A DNA stretch of 13,824 nucleotides. Origin: Candidatus Iainarchaeum sp. Lineage in GTDB: Archaea; Iainarchaeota; Iainarchaeia; Iainarchaeales; JAAZKV01. Under the pieces are notes generated by a model, which worked only from the letters and a program-made list of their open reading frames with translations, did no database searches and was not told where the DNA came from. Within the stretch, counting starts at the first letter, position 1. Each line of letters begins with the position of its first letter. Positions 5,833-12,285 of the stretch are shown piece by piece. A program made the position numbers and the translations under genes. Location: assembly GCA_026397035.1 (NCBI GenBank), contig JAPLVQ010000142.1, forward strand, positions 21,472-35,295, in the 5' to 3' direction.

Positions 5833-5838
5833 AATAAT

Positions 5839-5880
5839 ACCTCCCTTTACTAAGATTAGTTTTAATTATGTTTTTAAAGG
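5839..5880 (-). promoter_or_regulatory. Slipin promoter box and strong Shine-Dalgarno
   Basis: CCTTTAAAAA (5880-5871) resembles BRE plus TATA, and GGGAGGT (5845-5839) is a near-perfect Shine-Dalgarno 6 nt before the GTG start. The leader would be about 18 nt. Confidence 0.6.
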
Positions 5881-5979
5881 AATTTAGTTGCTTTTTGAGT
5901 GCTTAAAACAAGCCAAAATCACAATCCGTTAAGACAAAATTGGTCTTTATCCAATATAACTATTTCTTATTCGCCAAAA

Positions 5980-6648
5980 TCATCTTCTTTTTGGAGGGGG
6001 TCTACGCTTTTCATTTGCGCTATGATGAGCCCATCTTTTCTTTGATTTATTGTTGTCATTTCCTTCAAAATTAATCATTTTCGCCCAATCGAATTTAAAG
6101 AAAGCAAGAATAGCAATAACCCCAATTACCTCAACAAGTATTGTCCATAAATTTGTGTTGCCTCTCATTGTTTCTCCAAGCGAAGAAAACACTTTTTCAG
6201 TAGTGAAAATCAAAAACAAGTAACTAATTGATCTCCCAACAACAAAACCAGCAAGCACTTCTCTTAGCCTCGTTTTAGTAGCGCCAAAAGCAATAAACAA
6301 AGCATTTGATGGAAGCGGGCTTAATGCAAAAAGCACTGTGAAACCAAATTTCTCCCAAGACTTGCCTTTTAATTTCTCCCCAATTCCAATAAACTCTCTC
6401 TTCTTTTCTTTACTTACAAACTGATTAGTCAAGTACCCTGATAGTTTTGCTAGACAAAATCTTCCAATAGTTGAAGCACTAACCCCTACAATAACCAGTA
6501 CCCAAATATTTTGTGAACGGGTAATATTGAAAAATGACAGTACCGCCCAAGTAGGCGGAGCCATTGCAGGGATTACATTAACTATGAAAACAATAACCCA
6601 CTGGACAATCAAAAGAACCCAGTAATCAAGCAATTCAAGACCAAACAT
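5980..6648 (-). CDS. VTT/DedA-like (SNARE-associated) membrane protein
   Basis: The 222-residue protein has about four to five membrane segments. A proline-rich re-entrant-type stretch NVIPAMAPPTWAVL (about 24-37) and the later SPLPSNALFIAFGATKTRLREVLAGFVVGR match the two-loop pattern of the VTT/DedA family, whose members act as lipid scramblases or flippases (for example of phosphatidylethanolamine or undecaprenyl phosphate). The classic DedA GR-F-P-R motif is not clear, so it belongs to the broader VTT group. The C-terminal tail (after about residue 190) is very basic, with RRPPPKRR at the end, and probably cytosolic. It lies 147 nt upstream of slipin in the same direction but appears to have a separate promoter. 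Lipid handling next to a lipid-patch scaffold protein is suggestive only. Confidence 0.75.
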   Translation of the reverse strand: MFGLELLDYWVLLIVQWVIVFIVNVIPAMAPPTWAVLSFFNITRSQNIWVLVIVGVSASTIGRFCLAKLSGYLTNQFVSKEKKREFIGIGEKLKGKSWEKFGFTVLFALSPLPSNALFIAFGATKTRLREVLAGFVVGRSISYLFLIFTTEKVFSSLGETMRGNTNLWTILVEVIGVIAILAFFKFDWAKMINFEGNDNNKSKKRWAHHSANEKRRPPPKRR

Positions 6649-6677
6649 TAAATCACAAACAAAATATTTTATTACAA

Positions 6678-6770
6678 ATTATTACTCATTCAAAATTAAA
6701 ACAACTCAATAATTACTCACTCAAAACCAAAACAATCCATTATTTAATCATTCAAACTTGAAGCAATTCC
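6678..6770. repeat. Three diverged tandem units of about 31 bp
   Basis: Units starting near 6678, 6708 and 6739 share the pattern ATTATTACTCATTCAAA followed by an A-rich part and CAAY(T)CC. They fill the divergent intergenic space between the VTT gene and the methyltransferase gene. No spacers are present, so this is not a CRISPR array. Confidence 0.6.
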
Positions 6771-6794
6771 TAGTTTATAAGTAACCCGTTCGCA

Positions 6795-6804
6795 TTTAAA
6801 TAAT
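6795..6804 (+). promoter_or_regulatory. TATA-like box for the methyltransferase gene
   Basis: TTTAAATAAT lies 20-29 nt before the ATG at 6824, consistent with a leaderless mRNA. No Shine-Dalgarno precedes the ATG. Confidence 0.45.
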
Positions 6805-6823
6805 TGCTGTTTGTAAATATATC

Positions 6824-7333
6824 ATGCTCGGATTAAGAAAAAAAAACAGAATAAGAGAGGCAAAAAAGCTTGAAATCGGCTCTGGGAGCAAGCCAAAGAA
6901 AGGATATATTCACTTTGATGTACGCTCAAATGTTAAAGCTGATATTATTGGAGACGCAAGACAACTCCCTTTTGAAAATTTAGAATATGACGAAGTTTAT
7001 TCAAGATTCTTTTTAGAACACCTCCCAAGAAACGACGCAAAAAAAGCTTTAAGCGAAATGTATCGAGTACTAAAACTTGACGGAACAATAGAACTTATTG
7101 TTCCAAACATAGCTTATTTTTGCAAATTATTTATTGAAGAAAAAGGACAAAAAAAAGAATGGGCGCTAAACAAACTCTACGGATTTGAGAATTATCCTGA
7201 AGACCATCATTACTTTGGATATGATTATGATGTACTCGCAAAGTACTTGCACGAAGTTGGATTTATTGATATAATAGGCGTAAAAGACCAGGAACAATAC
7301 ACACACATAAAAGCAAAAAAGCCAAAATTATAA
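6824..7333 (+). CDS. SAM-dependent methyltransferase (COG4627-like, class I)
   Basis: This 169-residue class I methyltransferase has motif I LEIGSGS (16-22), the acidic end of strand 2 in FDVR (Asp32), GDARQLPF (43-50), YDEVYSRFFLEHLPR (55-69) and the post-motif YRVLKLDGTIELIVPN. The short N-terminus, the 'IHFDV...ADIIGDARQLPF' pattern and the late histidine-rich loop (EDHHYFGYD) resemble the COG4627 group, often found with polysaccharide or surface-glycan genes. The substrate is unknown. It is shorter than typical small-molecule methyltransferases, with the C-terminal sheet reduced. It is likely transcribed alone; the next gene is 148 nt away with its own promoter. Confidence 0.8.
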   Translation: MLGLRKKNRIREAKKLEIGSGSKPKKGYIHFDVRSNVKADIIGDARQLPFENLEYDEVYSRFFLEHLPRNDAKKALSEMYRVLKLDGTIELIVPNIAYFCKLFIEEKGQKKEWALNKLYGFENYPEDHHYFGYDYDVLAKYLHEVGFIDIIGVKDQEQYTHIKAKKPKL

Positions 7334-7436
7334 TAAATTACAGGACTTTAAAAATAGAGTTAAGAAGAAATATAATTAAGCAGAACAACAAGAATTAGCA
7401 AGAGAATTAAGTGTAAAATTAATTGACAAGAGCCAT

Positions 7437-7473
7437 TGTTTTATTTATAAATTGTTCGAGTCAATTTTTGGTG
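7437..7473 (+). promoter_or_regulatory. Promoter box and GGTG element for the FKBP gene
   Basis: TTTTATTTATAAATTG (7440-7455) is a good TATA-like stretch and GGTG (7470-7473) lies 8 nt before the ATG at 7482, which is preferred to the in-frame TTG at 7452. Confidence 0.45.
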
Positions 7474-7481
7474 TGAGAAAC

Positions 7482-8117
7482 ATGAAGAACAATTCAGTGG
7501 TTTTTGCAGTATTACTCCTTGTTGGAACAGTGTTGTTCCTATTTGGGTGCACGCAAACAGGACAAATGGCTAACGGGGGTCAGATAATGGGTAACCAGTC
7601 TAGTATAACTCAAAATAATACTATCCAAAATAATACAATTGATTCTAATGCGCAAATAGCAGGCGATAAAAACACTCAAACTTACAATAATCTTTCAAAT
7701 TTCACAAAAGTAAAAAACGGGGATAATGTAAAAGTAAATTATACCGGAAGATTAACTGACGGCAATATTTTTGATACAAGTATTGGTAGAGAACCGCTTG
7801 AATTTACTGTTGGCGCCGGACAAATGATTAAAGGATTTGATTCTGGAGTCGTAGGAATGAAGAAAGGAGAGACAAAAACACTTACTCTAACACCTGACCA
7901 AGCCTACGGAGAAAGAAACCCTGCATTAATTAAAACATTTGATTCAAATGTTGTTCCAAACTTTTCAAGTTTATCAAAAGGAATGAAAATATCCACTTCA
8001 AACGGGATGCCCGGACTAATTGTTGCAAAAAACGATAAAAGTGTTACAGTTGATTTTAACCCTGAACTTGCAGGACAAACGTTAGTCTTTGAGATAACGA
8101 TTGTTTCAATAAATTAA
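7482..8117 (+). CDS. Lipid-anchored FKBP-type peptidyl-prolyl isomerase
   Basis: This 211-residue protein begins with a lipoprotein-type signal: a hydrophobic segment (6-20) and LFGC lipobox with Cys23, so it should be anchored outside the membrane. Residues 24-77 form an Asn/Gln/Thr-rich linker with five N-x-S/T sequons. The FKBP domain follows: VKVNYTGRLTDGNIFDTS, EPLEFTVGAGQMIKGFDSGVVGMKKGE, LTPDQAYGERN, then an insert-in-flap region (about 160-200) and VFEITIVSIN. This is the SlyD-like archaeal FKBP form with both chaperone and isomerase modules, though the flap insert is short. The protein probably helps folding of secreted or surface proteins. An inverted repeat follows the stop. Confidence 0.93.
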   Translation: MKNNSVVFAVLLLVGTVLFLFGCTQTGQMANGGQIMGNQSSITQNNTIQNNTIDSNAQIAGDKNTQTYNNLSNFTKVKNGDNVKVNYTGRLTDGNIFDTSIGREPLEFTVGAGQMIKGFDSGVVGMKKGETKTLTLTPDQAYGERNPALIKTFDSNVVPNFSSLSKGMKISTSNGMPGLIVAKNDKSVTVDFNPELAGQTLVFEITIVSIN

Positions 8118-8123
8118 TGATGT

Positions 8124-8148
8124 TAATCAAACTGCAATTATTTGATTA
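8124..8148. terminator. Inverted repeat after the FKBP gene
   Basis: TAATCAAA (8124-8131) and TTTGATTA (8141-8148) form a perfect 8-bp stem with a 9-nt loop, seven bases after the stop. It has no T-run, so it could be an RNA-stability hairpin or an operator for the downstream flavodoxin-like gene instead of a terminator. Confidence 0.4.
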
Positions 8149-8222
8149 GAACTAGAATATTTTTATGGGTTTGAAAAACAATCTTGATTAAAAAACAAAA
8201 ATTGTTTTGGCGGTGTTGTTCA

Positions 8223-8735
8223 TTGAAAGCGTTAATTGTTTATTGCACTGCTTCTGAAAAAAACAAACCTTCTAATGAGGAAAAAACCGCTAATTTCTTG
8301 GTAGAAAGTCTGCTCAAAAAGAACATTAAAGCAAAAAAGCTTCTGCTAGAACCAGCAAAAAATATTGGATTAAAACAACAATTAAAGAAAGAAAAAGAAT
8401 TCAAATTAAAAACAAAAATACCCCTGCTTAACGAGTATGATTTTGTGTTCATTGGTACTCCAATAGTGGGTCCATTAACTTCATCTCCAATAATAAACAC
8501 TTTTTTGCGCCTAATCCCAAAAGATGCTGGGAAAAATTCTAAACCCATATTTGCTATTTACTCTACAGGCATAATTGAAGGATTCGCTTTAAGAAAAATG
8601 CAGAGCTTATTATCAATGAAAGGAATCAAAGTCGCTAAAACACAGTCATTCACAAGTATTTTTGAATTTGATTCAAAAAAGCTTTTTGAAGTAGGAAAAT
8701 TTTTAGAAGAAGTATTACAAAAAGCTTTGAATTAA
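8223..8735 (+). CDS. Flavodoxin-like protein
   Basis: The 170-residue protein has the flavodoxin order: KALIVYCTAS strand 1, a phosphate-loop region, a helix ENKTANF-type, YDFVFIGTPIVGP (strand 3 with the FMN-contacting loop, about 77-89), SSPIINTFLRLI, KPIFAIYSTG (strand 4) and KGIKVAKTQSF (strand 5). The loop that normally reads TxTGNT is longer here and reads TASEKNKPSNEEKTA, so FMN binding may be altered. Members act in electron transfer or as FMN-dependent reductases in the cytosol. The start is taken as TTG 8223, because GGTG (8212-8215) precedes it by 7 nt and MKALIVY is the typical N-terminus. A TTG at 8184 would add 13 residues and fits a TATA-like box at 8155-8166. Confidence 0.75.
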   Translation: MKALIVYCTASEKNKPSNEEKTANFLVESLLKKNIKAKKLLLEPAKNIGLKQQLKKEKEFKLKTKIPLLNEYDFVFIGTPIVGPLTSSPIINTFLRLIPKDAGKNSKPIFAIYSTGIIEGFALRKMQSLLSMKGIKVAKTQSFTSIFEFDSKKLFEVGKFLEEVLQKALN

Positions 8736-8960
8736 CAATAACTACTACTTTTGCGGACAAGTAATACAAAAAGACTCGCCTGGAATATACCTATTAAATT
8801 TAGTCACTATTTAGTAGTAATTATTTTACCGCTGTTTAATAGTTATCTAACCGCTGTTTAGTAATTATTTAGCAGGGTATTCGTTAGTTAGTATTTATTT
8901 AGTCTAATATTTAGTAATTATCCAGCTGTTATTTGGTAAAAAGCATTTTTTGAGTGCGGG
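8736..8960. repeat. Gene-free stretch with degenerate tandem repeats
   Basis: No gene is seen from 8736 to 9061. From about 8800 to 8940 the core TTTAGTAATTAT recurs with variation. The clearest part is two 22-bp units, ACCGCTGTTTAATAGTTATCTA-type at 8828-8849 and 8850-8871, with three mismatches. Copies decay on both sides (around 8803, 8900 and 8908). There are no spacers and no coding frame. Confidence 0.6.
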
Positions 8961-8961
8961 C

Positions 8962-8976
8962 AAACTTTTAAATAGC
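8962..8976 (+). promoter_or_regulatory. Strong archaeal BRE/TATA box upstream of tRNA-Arg
   Basis: AAACTTTTAAATAGC is one of the best matches in the window to the archaeal BRE plus TATA consensus. It predicts a start near 9000, about 60 nt before tRNA-Arg. A second weaker box (GATAAATCC, 9019-9027) lies closer. The distal one may make a leader or an unseen small RNA. Confidence 0.5.
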
Positions 8977-9061
8977 TTGTTTTGAATTAATTAATTAGTG
9001 AGCCAATGGTTCTTTTGGGATAAATCCAAAATTGAACCCCAAGATATTGTGCAAAGCACTT

Positions 9062-9187
9062 GACCCTGTAGCCCAGTGGATAAGGCGCCTGCCTTCTATT
9101 GAGAAATTGCTGGTGCAATTTTGATAAGCCTAAAACTAGGTTTTAGTAGCTAGCAGGAGACCGCGCGTTCGATTCGCGCCAGGGTCG
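9062..9187 (+). tRNA. tRNA-Arg(TCT) with 53-nt intron
   Basis: The acceptor GACCCTG pairs with CAGGGTC. The T-arm is GCGCG-TTCGATT-CGCGC and the D-arm has GCC...GGC with AGTGGATAA in the loop. The anticodon stem CCTGC/GCAGG encloses loop CTTCTA|A, interrupted after position 37. The anticodon TCT is at 9095-9097, and discriminator G fits arginine. The mature length is 73 nt. It lies close to argS (start 9918), with the receiver-protein gene between. Confidence 0.95.
9099..9151 (+). other. tRNA-Arg intron, structured
   Basis: The intron lies between positions 37 and 38. The fold gives bulges TA|T (9097-9099) and CT|A (9150-9152) around a central helix 9093-9096 with 9146-9149 that has one U-U mismatch. 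Inside are two hairpins, AAATTGC/GCAATTT (9104-9121) and CTAAAAC/GTTTTAG (9130-9146); the second would compete with the splicing fold. Confidence 0.85.
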
Positions 9188-9195
9188 TTTATTAT

Positions 9196-9214
9196 GTTAA
9201 AACTGTTTTTTAAC
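9196..9214 (+). terminator. Hairpin/T-run after tRNA-Arg
   Basis: GTTAAAA (9196-9202) pairs with TTTTAAC (9208-9214), and six T run at 9206-9211. This suits archaeal oligo-T termination just after the tRNA. Confidence 0.55.
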
Positions 9215-9217
9215 AAG

Positions 9218-9227
9218 ATATATTAAC
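9218..9227 (+). promoter_or_regulatory. TATA-like box for the receiver-protein gene
   Basis: GATATATTAA lies 22-31 nt upstream of the ATG at 9249, supporting a leaderless start there and not at the internal ATG 9309. Confidence 0.45.
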
Positions 9228-9248
9228 TAGTTCTGCCAATTTAGTCTG

Positions 9249-9851
9249 ATGAAAAGAAGGGCTAATCCAGTGCTTGGAAGACAGAATCCGATTAGGTCAA
9301 ACCCAACCATGCCAATTAGAAAAAACAAGGCAAAAATCCTTTTTGTTGATGATGACTTGGTTGTGAGGAGTGCTGGGAAAAGAATTGCGCAAGAATTAGG
9401 GCATACCCCAAGAACCGCCGAATACCCTTTTTTGGCTAAAGCAATTATTAATAGAAGACTTCGCGCGGCAAAAAAGCTAAGAATAAGGTTTTTGAGTGAC
9501 TTAAAAAAAACAAAGACGCCCGAAATTAAAGCATTACTTAGAAAAAAAATAGCAATACTTGGTTTACTAAAAAATAGCCCTGTTGATATTATTGTAAGTG
9601 ATATTAACATGCCTAGCGGACGGCCGACAGGAATCAAATTTGTTGCATATTTGAAAAAAAGATACCCTAACCAGAAAGTGATTTTGCATTCGGATGACTT
9701 TGAGAATGCACAAACAATTCAAAAAAACCACATGGATGCATTAGGAAACACGATTCCTTTTGTTACAAAACATCAATATGACCCGGAAAGCGAGTTAAGA
9801 GATTGGATAGAAAGAATGCTTAAAAAAAAGGCGGACGCCGCAATAAAATAG
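9249..9851 (+). CDS. Response-regulator receiver protein with basic helical insertion
   Basis: This 200-residue protein has a receiver (REC) fold: ILFVDDDLVVRSAG with the acidic pocket Asp34-36, SDINMP with the phospho-acceptor Asp118, ILHSDD with Ser148 at the conserved Ser/Thr position, and FVTKH with Lys174 at the conserved Lys. All catalytic positions are present. The distance from the acidic pair to Asp118 is about 40 residues longer than in CheY: a Lys/Arg-rich helical insert (about 61-110) follows helix 1. A basic, unstructured N-terminal tail of about 28 residues precedes the domain. There is no output domain, so it may act by protein binding, or use the basic insert to touch nucleic acid. 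No kinase gene lies in the window. Confidence 0.85.
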   Translation: MKRRANPVLGRQNPIRSNPTMPIRKNKAKILFVDDDLVVRSAGKRIAQELGHTPRTAEYPFLAKAIINRRLRAAKKLRIRFLSDLKKTKTPEIKALLRKKIAILGLLKNSPVDIIVSDINMPSGRPTGIKFVAYLKKRYPNQKVILHSDDFENAQTIQKNHMDALGNTIPFVTKHQYDPESELRDWIERMLKKKADAAIK

Positions 9852-9888
9852 TTGATTTATACAACAAAGTTTAGTGCAATTGGATTAG

Positions 9889-9897
9889 TTTAAATTA
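9889..9897 (+). promoter_or_regulatory. TATA-like box for argS
   Basis: TTTAAATTA lies 21-29 nt before the ATG at 9918, consistent with a leaderless mRNA; no Shine-Dalgarno is seen. Confidence 0.45.
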
Positions 9898-9917
9898 ATT
9901 TACACGCTGGTTATTGT

Positions 9918-11636
9918 ATGGATTTTAAAGAAAAAACAGCTGAATTGATTGCTAAAGAACTCAAAATTCCTTTGGAACAGGCATTAGCATTACTAACAAC
10001 TCCGCCCCAAGGAATGGGGGATTATGCTTTCCCATGCTTTATTTTTGCAAAAGAAAAGAAAAAAAGTCCGGTAGAACTGGCTAAAGAAATTGCAGGAAAA
10101 ATAAAAGCTGATTTTTTTGAGAAAGTAGAAGCAAAAGGACCTTATGTAAACTTTTTTATTGCAAAAGAAAATCTATCAACACAAACACTAAAAAGCATTT
10201 TTAATGGAGAGCTTTTTAAAACGAAATTAGGTGAAGGAAAAGTAATGGTGGAGTACTCCTCGCCAAACACAAATAAACCACTCCATGTAGGTCACTTGAG
10301 AAATAATACGCTAGGTTTAGCAATAGCAAACCTCTTGGAATCAACAGGACACAATGTAATAAAGGCGAACCTAATTAATGATAGAGGAATACATATTTGT
10401 AAAAGCATGCTCGCGTATAAACTCTTTGGAAAAGAACGCGACCCGATTAAAGAAAAAGTAAAACCTGACCATTTTGTGGGCGAAATGTATGTACTCTTTA
10501 ATACAAAACTCAAAGAAGATCCAACACTTGAAGAAAAAGCCCAAAGTATGCTCAAAGCGTGGGAAAAAGGGGATAAAGAAATAATAGCTTTGTGGAAAAA
10601 AATGAATAAATGGGCTATTAGCGGAATGAAAGAAACGTATAACACATTTGGAACACGATTTGATGAATGGTTTTTAGAATCAGATTTATTCAAAAAAGGG
10701 GATTCTAAAAAAATCATTGAAGAAGGGCTAAAGAAAAAAATATTCCAAAAAGAAGATAACGGCGCAATATCAGCAATACTTGAACCCGAACTTCCAAACA
10801 AGGTTCTTCTTCGTGGGGATGGAACTTCGCTTTACGCAACAAACGATCTCGCCTTAACACAGTACAAATTTGATACATTTGGGCTTGACAAAGCTATTTG
10901 GGTTGTCGCAAACGAGCAAGACCTGTACTTTAAGCAATTATTCAAAATCTTTGAAAAACTTGAACGGAAATGGGCAAAGAATTGTCATCACTTAAGTTAT
11001 GGCTATGTTTCGCTTTTAGGCGGAAGAATGAAATCAAGAGAAGGAACAGTAGTTGATGCGGATGACTTGATTAATGACGTGAAAAAAATCGCTCTTGAGG
11101 AAATCCAAACCAGATATCCTGATTTAAGTAAAACAAAAAGCGAAGAAAGAGCACTTGTAATAGCGCTTGCAGCGATTAAGTTTTATTTACTTAAAAATGA
11201 CTCAAAAAAAGATATGATTTTTGAACCCGAAAAAAGTATTTCGTTTGAAGGAGAAACAGGTCCTTATTTACAATACACTTACGCACGGGCAAGAAGCATA
11301 ATGAGAAAAGCAAAAGAAGAAGGAATAGGGGTAGAGAAATTACCAAAAGCGGATTTTGCTTTACTAATACACGAGAAAGAAAAAGAACTACTCACTGAAT
11401 TAAGCAAGTATCCCCAAGCAATTAGCCGAGCATGGGAAGGACTATCACTCCACCCCGTATGCCACTTACTCCTTTTGATTTCCGAAAAATTTAACTCATT
11501 CTACCATGAAGTCTCAGTGCTAAAAGCCGATAATGAAAAAGAAAAACTAGCAAGAGTTGCGCTAGTAGAAGCGACAACCATAGTTCTCAAAAAAGGATTT
11601 GAATTAATAGATATTGAAGCAATTGAAGAAATGTAA
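9918..11636 (+). CDS. argS: Arginyl-tRNA synthetase
   Basis: This class I synthetase of 572 residues joins arginine to tRNA-Arg in the cytosol. The N-terminal Add1 domain (1 to about 105) includes GDYAFPCF and GPYVNFF. The catalytic Rossmann domain has VEYSSPNTNKPLHVGHLRNN with the HIGH-type motif HVGH at 123-126, the LINDRGIHICKSM region (152-164), and GGRMKSREGTVVD with MKSR at 371-374 in the KMSKS position. The ArgRS-specific stretch FEGETGPYLQYTYARARS follows, and the all-helical anticodon-binding domain ends with ARVALVEATTIVLKKGFELIDIEAIEEM-type sequence. Length and domain order are normal and no key motif is missing. It lies in the same direction as tRNA-Arg(TCT), about 730 nt downstream. 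Confidence 0.98.
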   Translation: MDFKEKTAELIAKELKIPLEQALALLTTPPQGMGDYAFPCFIFAKEKKKSPVELAKEIAGKIKADFFEKVEAKGPYVNFFIAKENLSTQTLKSIFNGELFKTKLGEGKVMVEYSSPNTNKPLHVGHLRNNTLGLAIANLLESTGHNVIKANLINDRGIHICKSMLAYKLFGKERDPIKEKVKPDHFVGEMYVLFNTKLKEDPTLEEKAQSMLKAWEKGDKEIIALWKKMNKWAISGMKETYNTFGTRFDEWFLESDLFKKGDSKKIIEEGLKKKIFQKEDNGAISAILEPELPNKVLLRGDGTSLYATNDLALTQYKFDTFGLDKAIWVVANEQDLYFKQLFKIFEKLERKWAKNCHHLSYGYVSLLGGRMKSREGTVVDADDLINDVKKIALEEIQTRYPDLSKTKSEERALVIALAAIKFYLLKNDSKKDMIFEPEKSISFEGETGPYLQYTYARARSIMRKAKEEGIGVEKLPKADFALLIHEKEKELLTELSKYPQAISRAWEGLSLHPVCHLLLLISEKFNSFYHEVSVLKADNEKEKLARVALVEATTIVLKKGFELIDIEAIEEM

Positions 11637-11671
11637 AATTTTGATGTAAAATGGATTCGTAAGTGATAAAA

Positions 11672-12241
11672 ATGCCTAACCCGATTTCTTTACCAAACAG
11701 TGGCATAAAGAGAGCGAAAGTACTAGTTACTCTAAAGGAAGCTGAAAGAATCAGGGGTCTTGGAGGAGGGTTTTCAAAGGAACACTTCCCAAACGCATAT
11801 CTTTATCATAGGGTAAGAGTCTTATTGCCTTTATTTGTTAAACTAATGACTCCAAGAAAATTCAGAAGCGAAGAGCTTCTAAATCATGTAAGTAAATCTG
11901 ACTATATAAAGTATATGAAGGTAGATTCAGAAGGAAAAGGTAGATTTAGAATAATTGGAGATAAATCAAATTTGTTAGTAAAAGCGAGGACAGAACTCAT
12001 CAAGCTTCTGCTTAAAACTCCCGGAGGCGGAGAACACATTACTGAATTAACAAATTACCTAATTAATAACAAATTTGTTACAAAAGAATCCATGGGAAAA
12101 GTTATTGAATCTTTACTGGATCTCGGGGCAATTTATAGGTCAAAATCTAATGTTTATTATATTTCAGATTATTGGGAAATAGGGAAAGAACATTTAGAAA
12201 ACAATTGGCCAAAAGAGCAGCTTAGGAAAATGCGAAAGTGA
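11672..12241 (+). CDS. Uncharacterised protein with winged-helix-like C-terminal part
   Basis: I do not recognise this 189-residue protein as a named family. The N-terminal half is basic, with IKRAKVLVTLKEAERIRGLGGG and a hydrophobic helix HRVRVLLPLFVKLM. Residues about 104-165 look like a winged helix: a helix (ARTELIKLLLKT), a turn, a helix (HITELTNYLINN), a helix (ESMGKVIESLLDLGAIY), then a hairpin (RSKSNVYYISDY). That layout is common in archaeal DNA-binding or protein-contact domains. The ATG at 11672 is preferred; a GTG at 11663 would add three residues. It starts 36 nt after argS and could be co-transcribed. It ends convergent with alaS. Confidence 0.65.
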   Translation: MPNPISLPNSGIKRAKVLVTLKEAERIRGLGGGFSKEHFPNAYLYHRVRVLLPLFVKLMTPRKFRSEELLNHVSKSDYIKYMKVDSEGKGRFRIIGDKSNLLVKARTELIKLLLKTPGGGEHITELTNYLINNKFVTKESMGKVIESLLDLGAIYRSKSNVYYISDYWEIGKEHLENNWPKEQLRKMRK

Positions 12242-12277
12242 TTTTGCTCCAAAATCGCTTCGAATTCACTTTGAATC
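12240..12277. terminator. Palindromes between convergent genes
   Basis: GATTTTG-CTC-CAAAATC (12240-12256) is a perfect 7-bp stem. A second, imperfect stem CGAATTC...GAATCG (about 12261-12278) follows. They lie in the 44-nt gap between the 3' ends of two convergent genes and may end both transcripts. Confidence 0.45.
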
Positions 12278-12285
12278 GGTGCCAA

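Noticed and set aside
6678..6770. Possible CRISPR array
   Set aside because: The units are contiguous and diverged with no unique spacers; the same holds for 8800-8940.
8165..8191. Eight-codon upstream ORF (ATG at 8165) before the flavodoxin-like gene
   Set aside because: The ATG is part of the TATA-like stretch, so it is probably at or upstream of the transcription start.
10292..10801. Long minus-strand open frame inside argS
   Set aside because: It is opposite a full-length, motif-complete argS and its product is a serine/phenylalanine-rich shadow.
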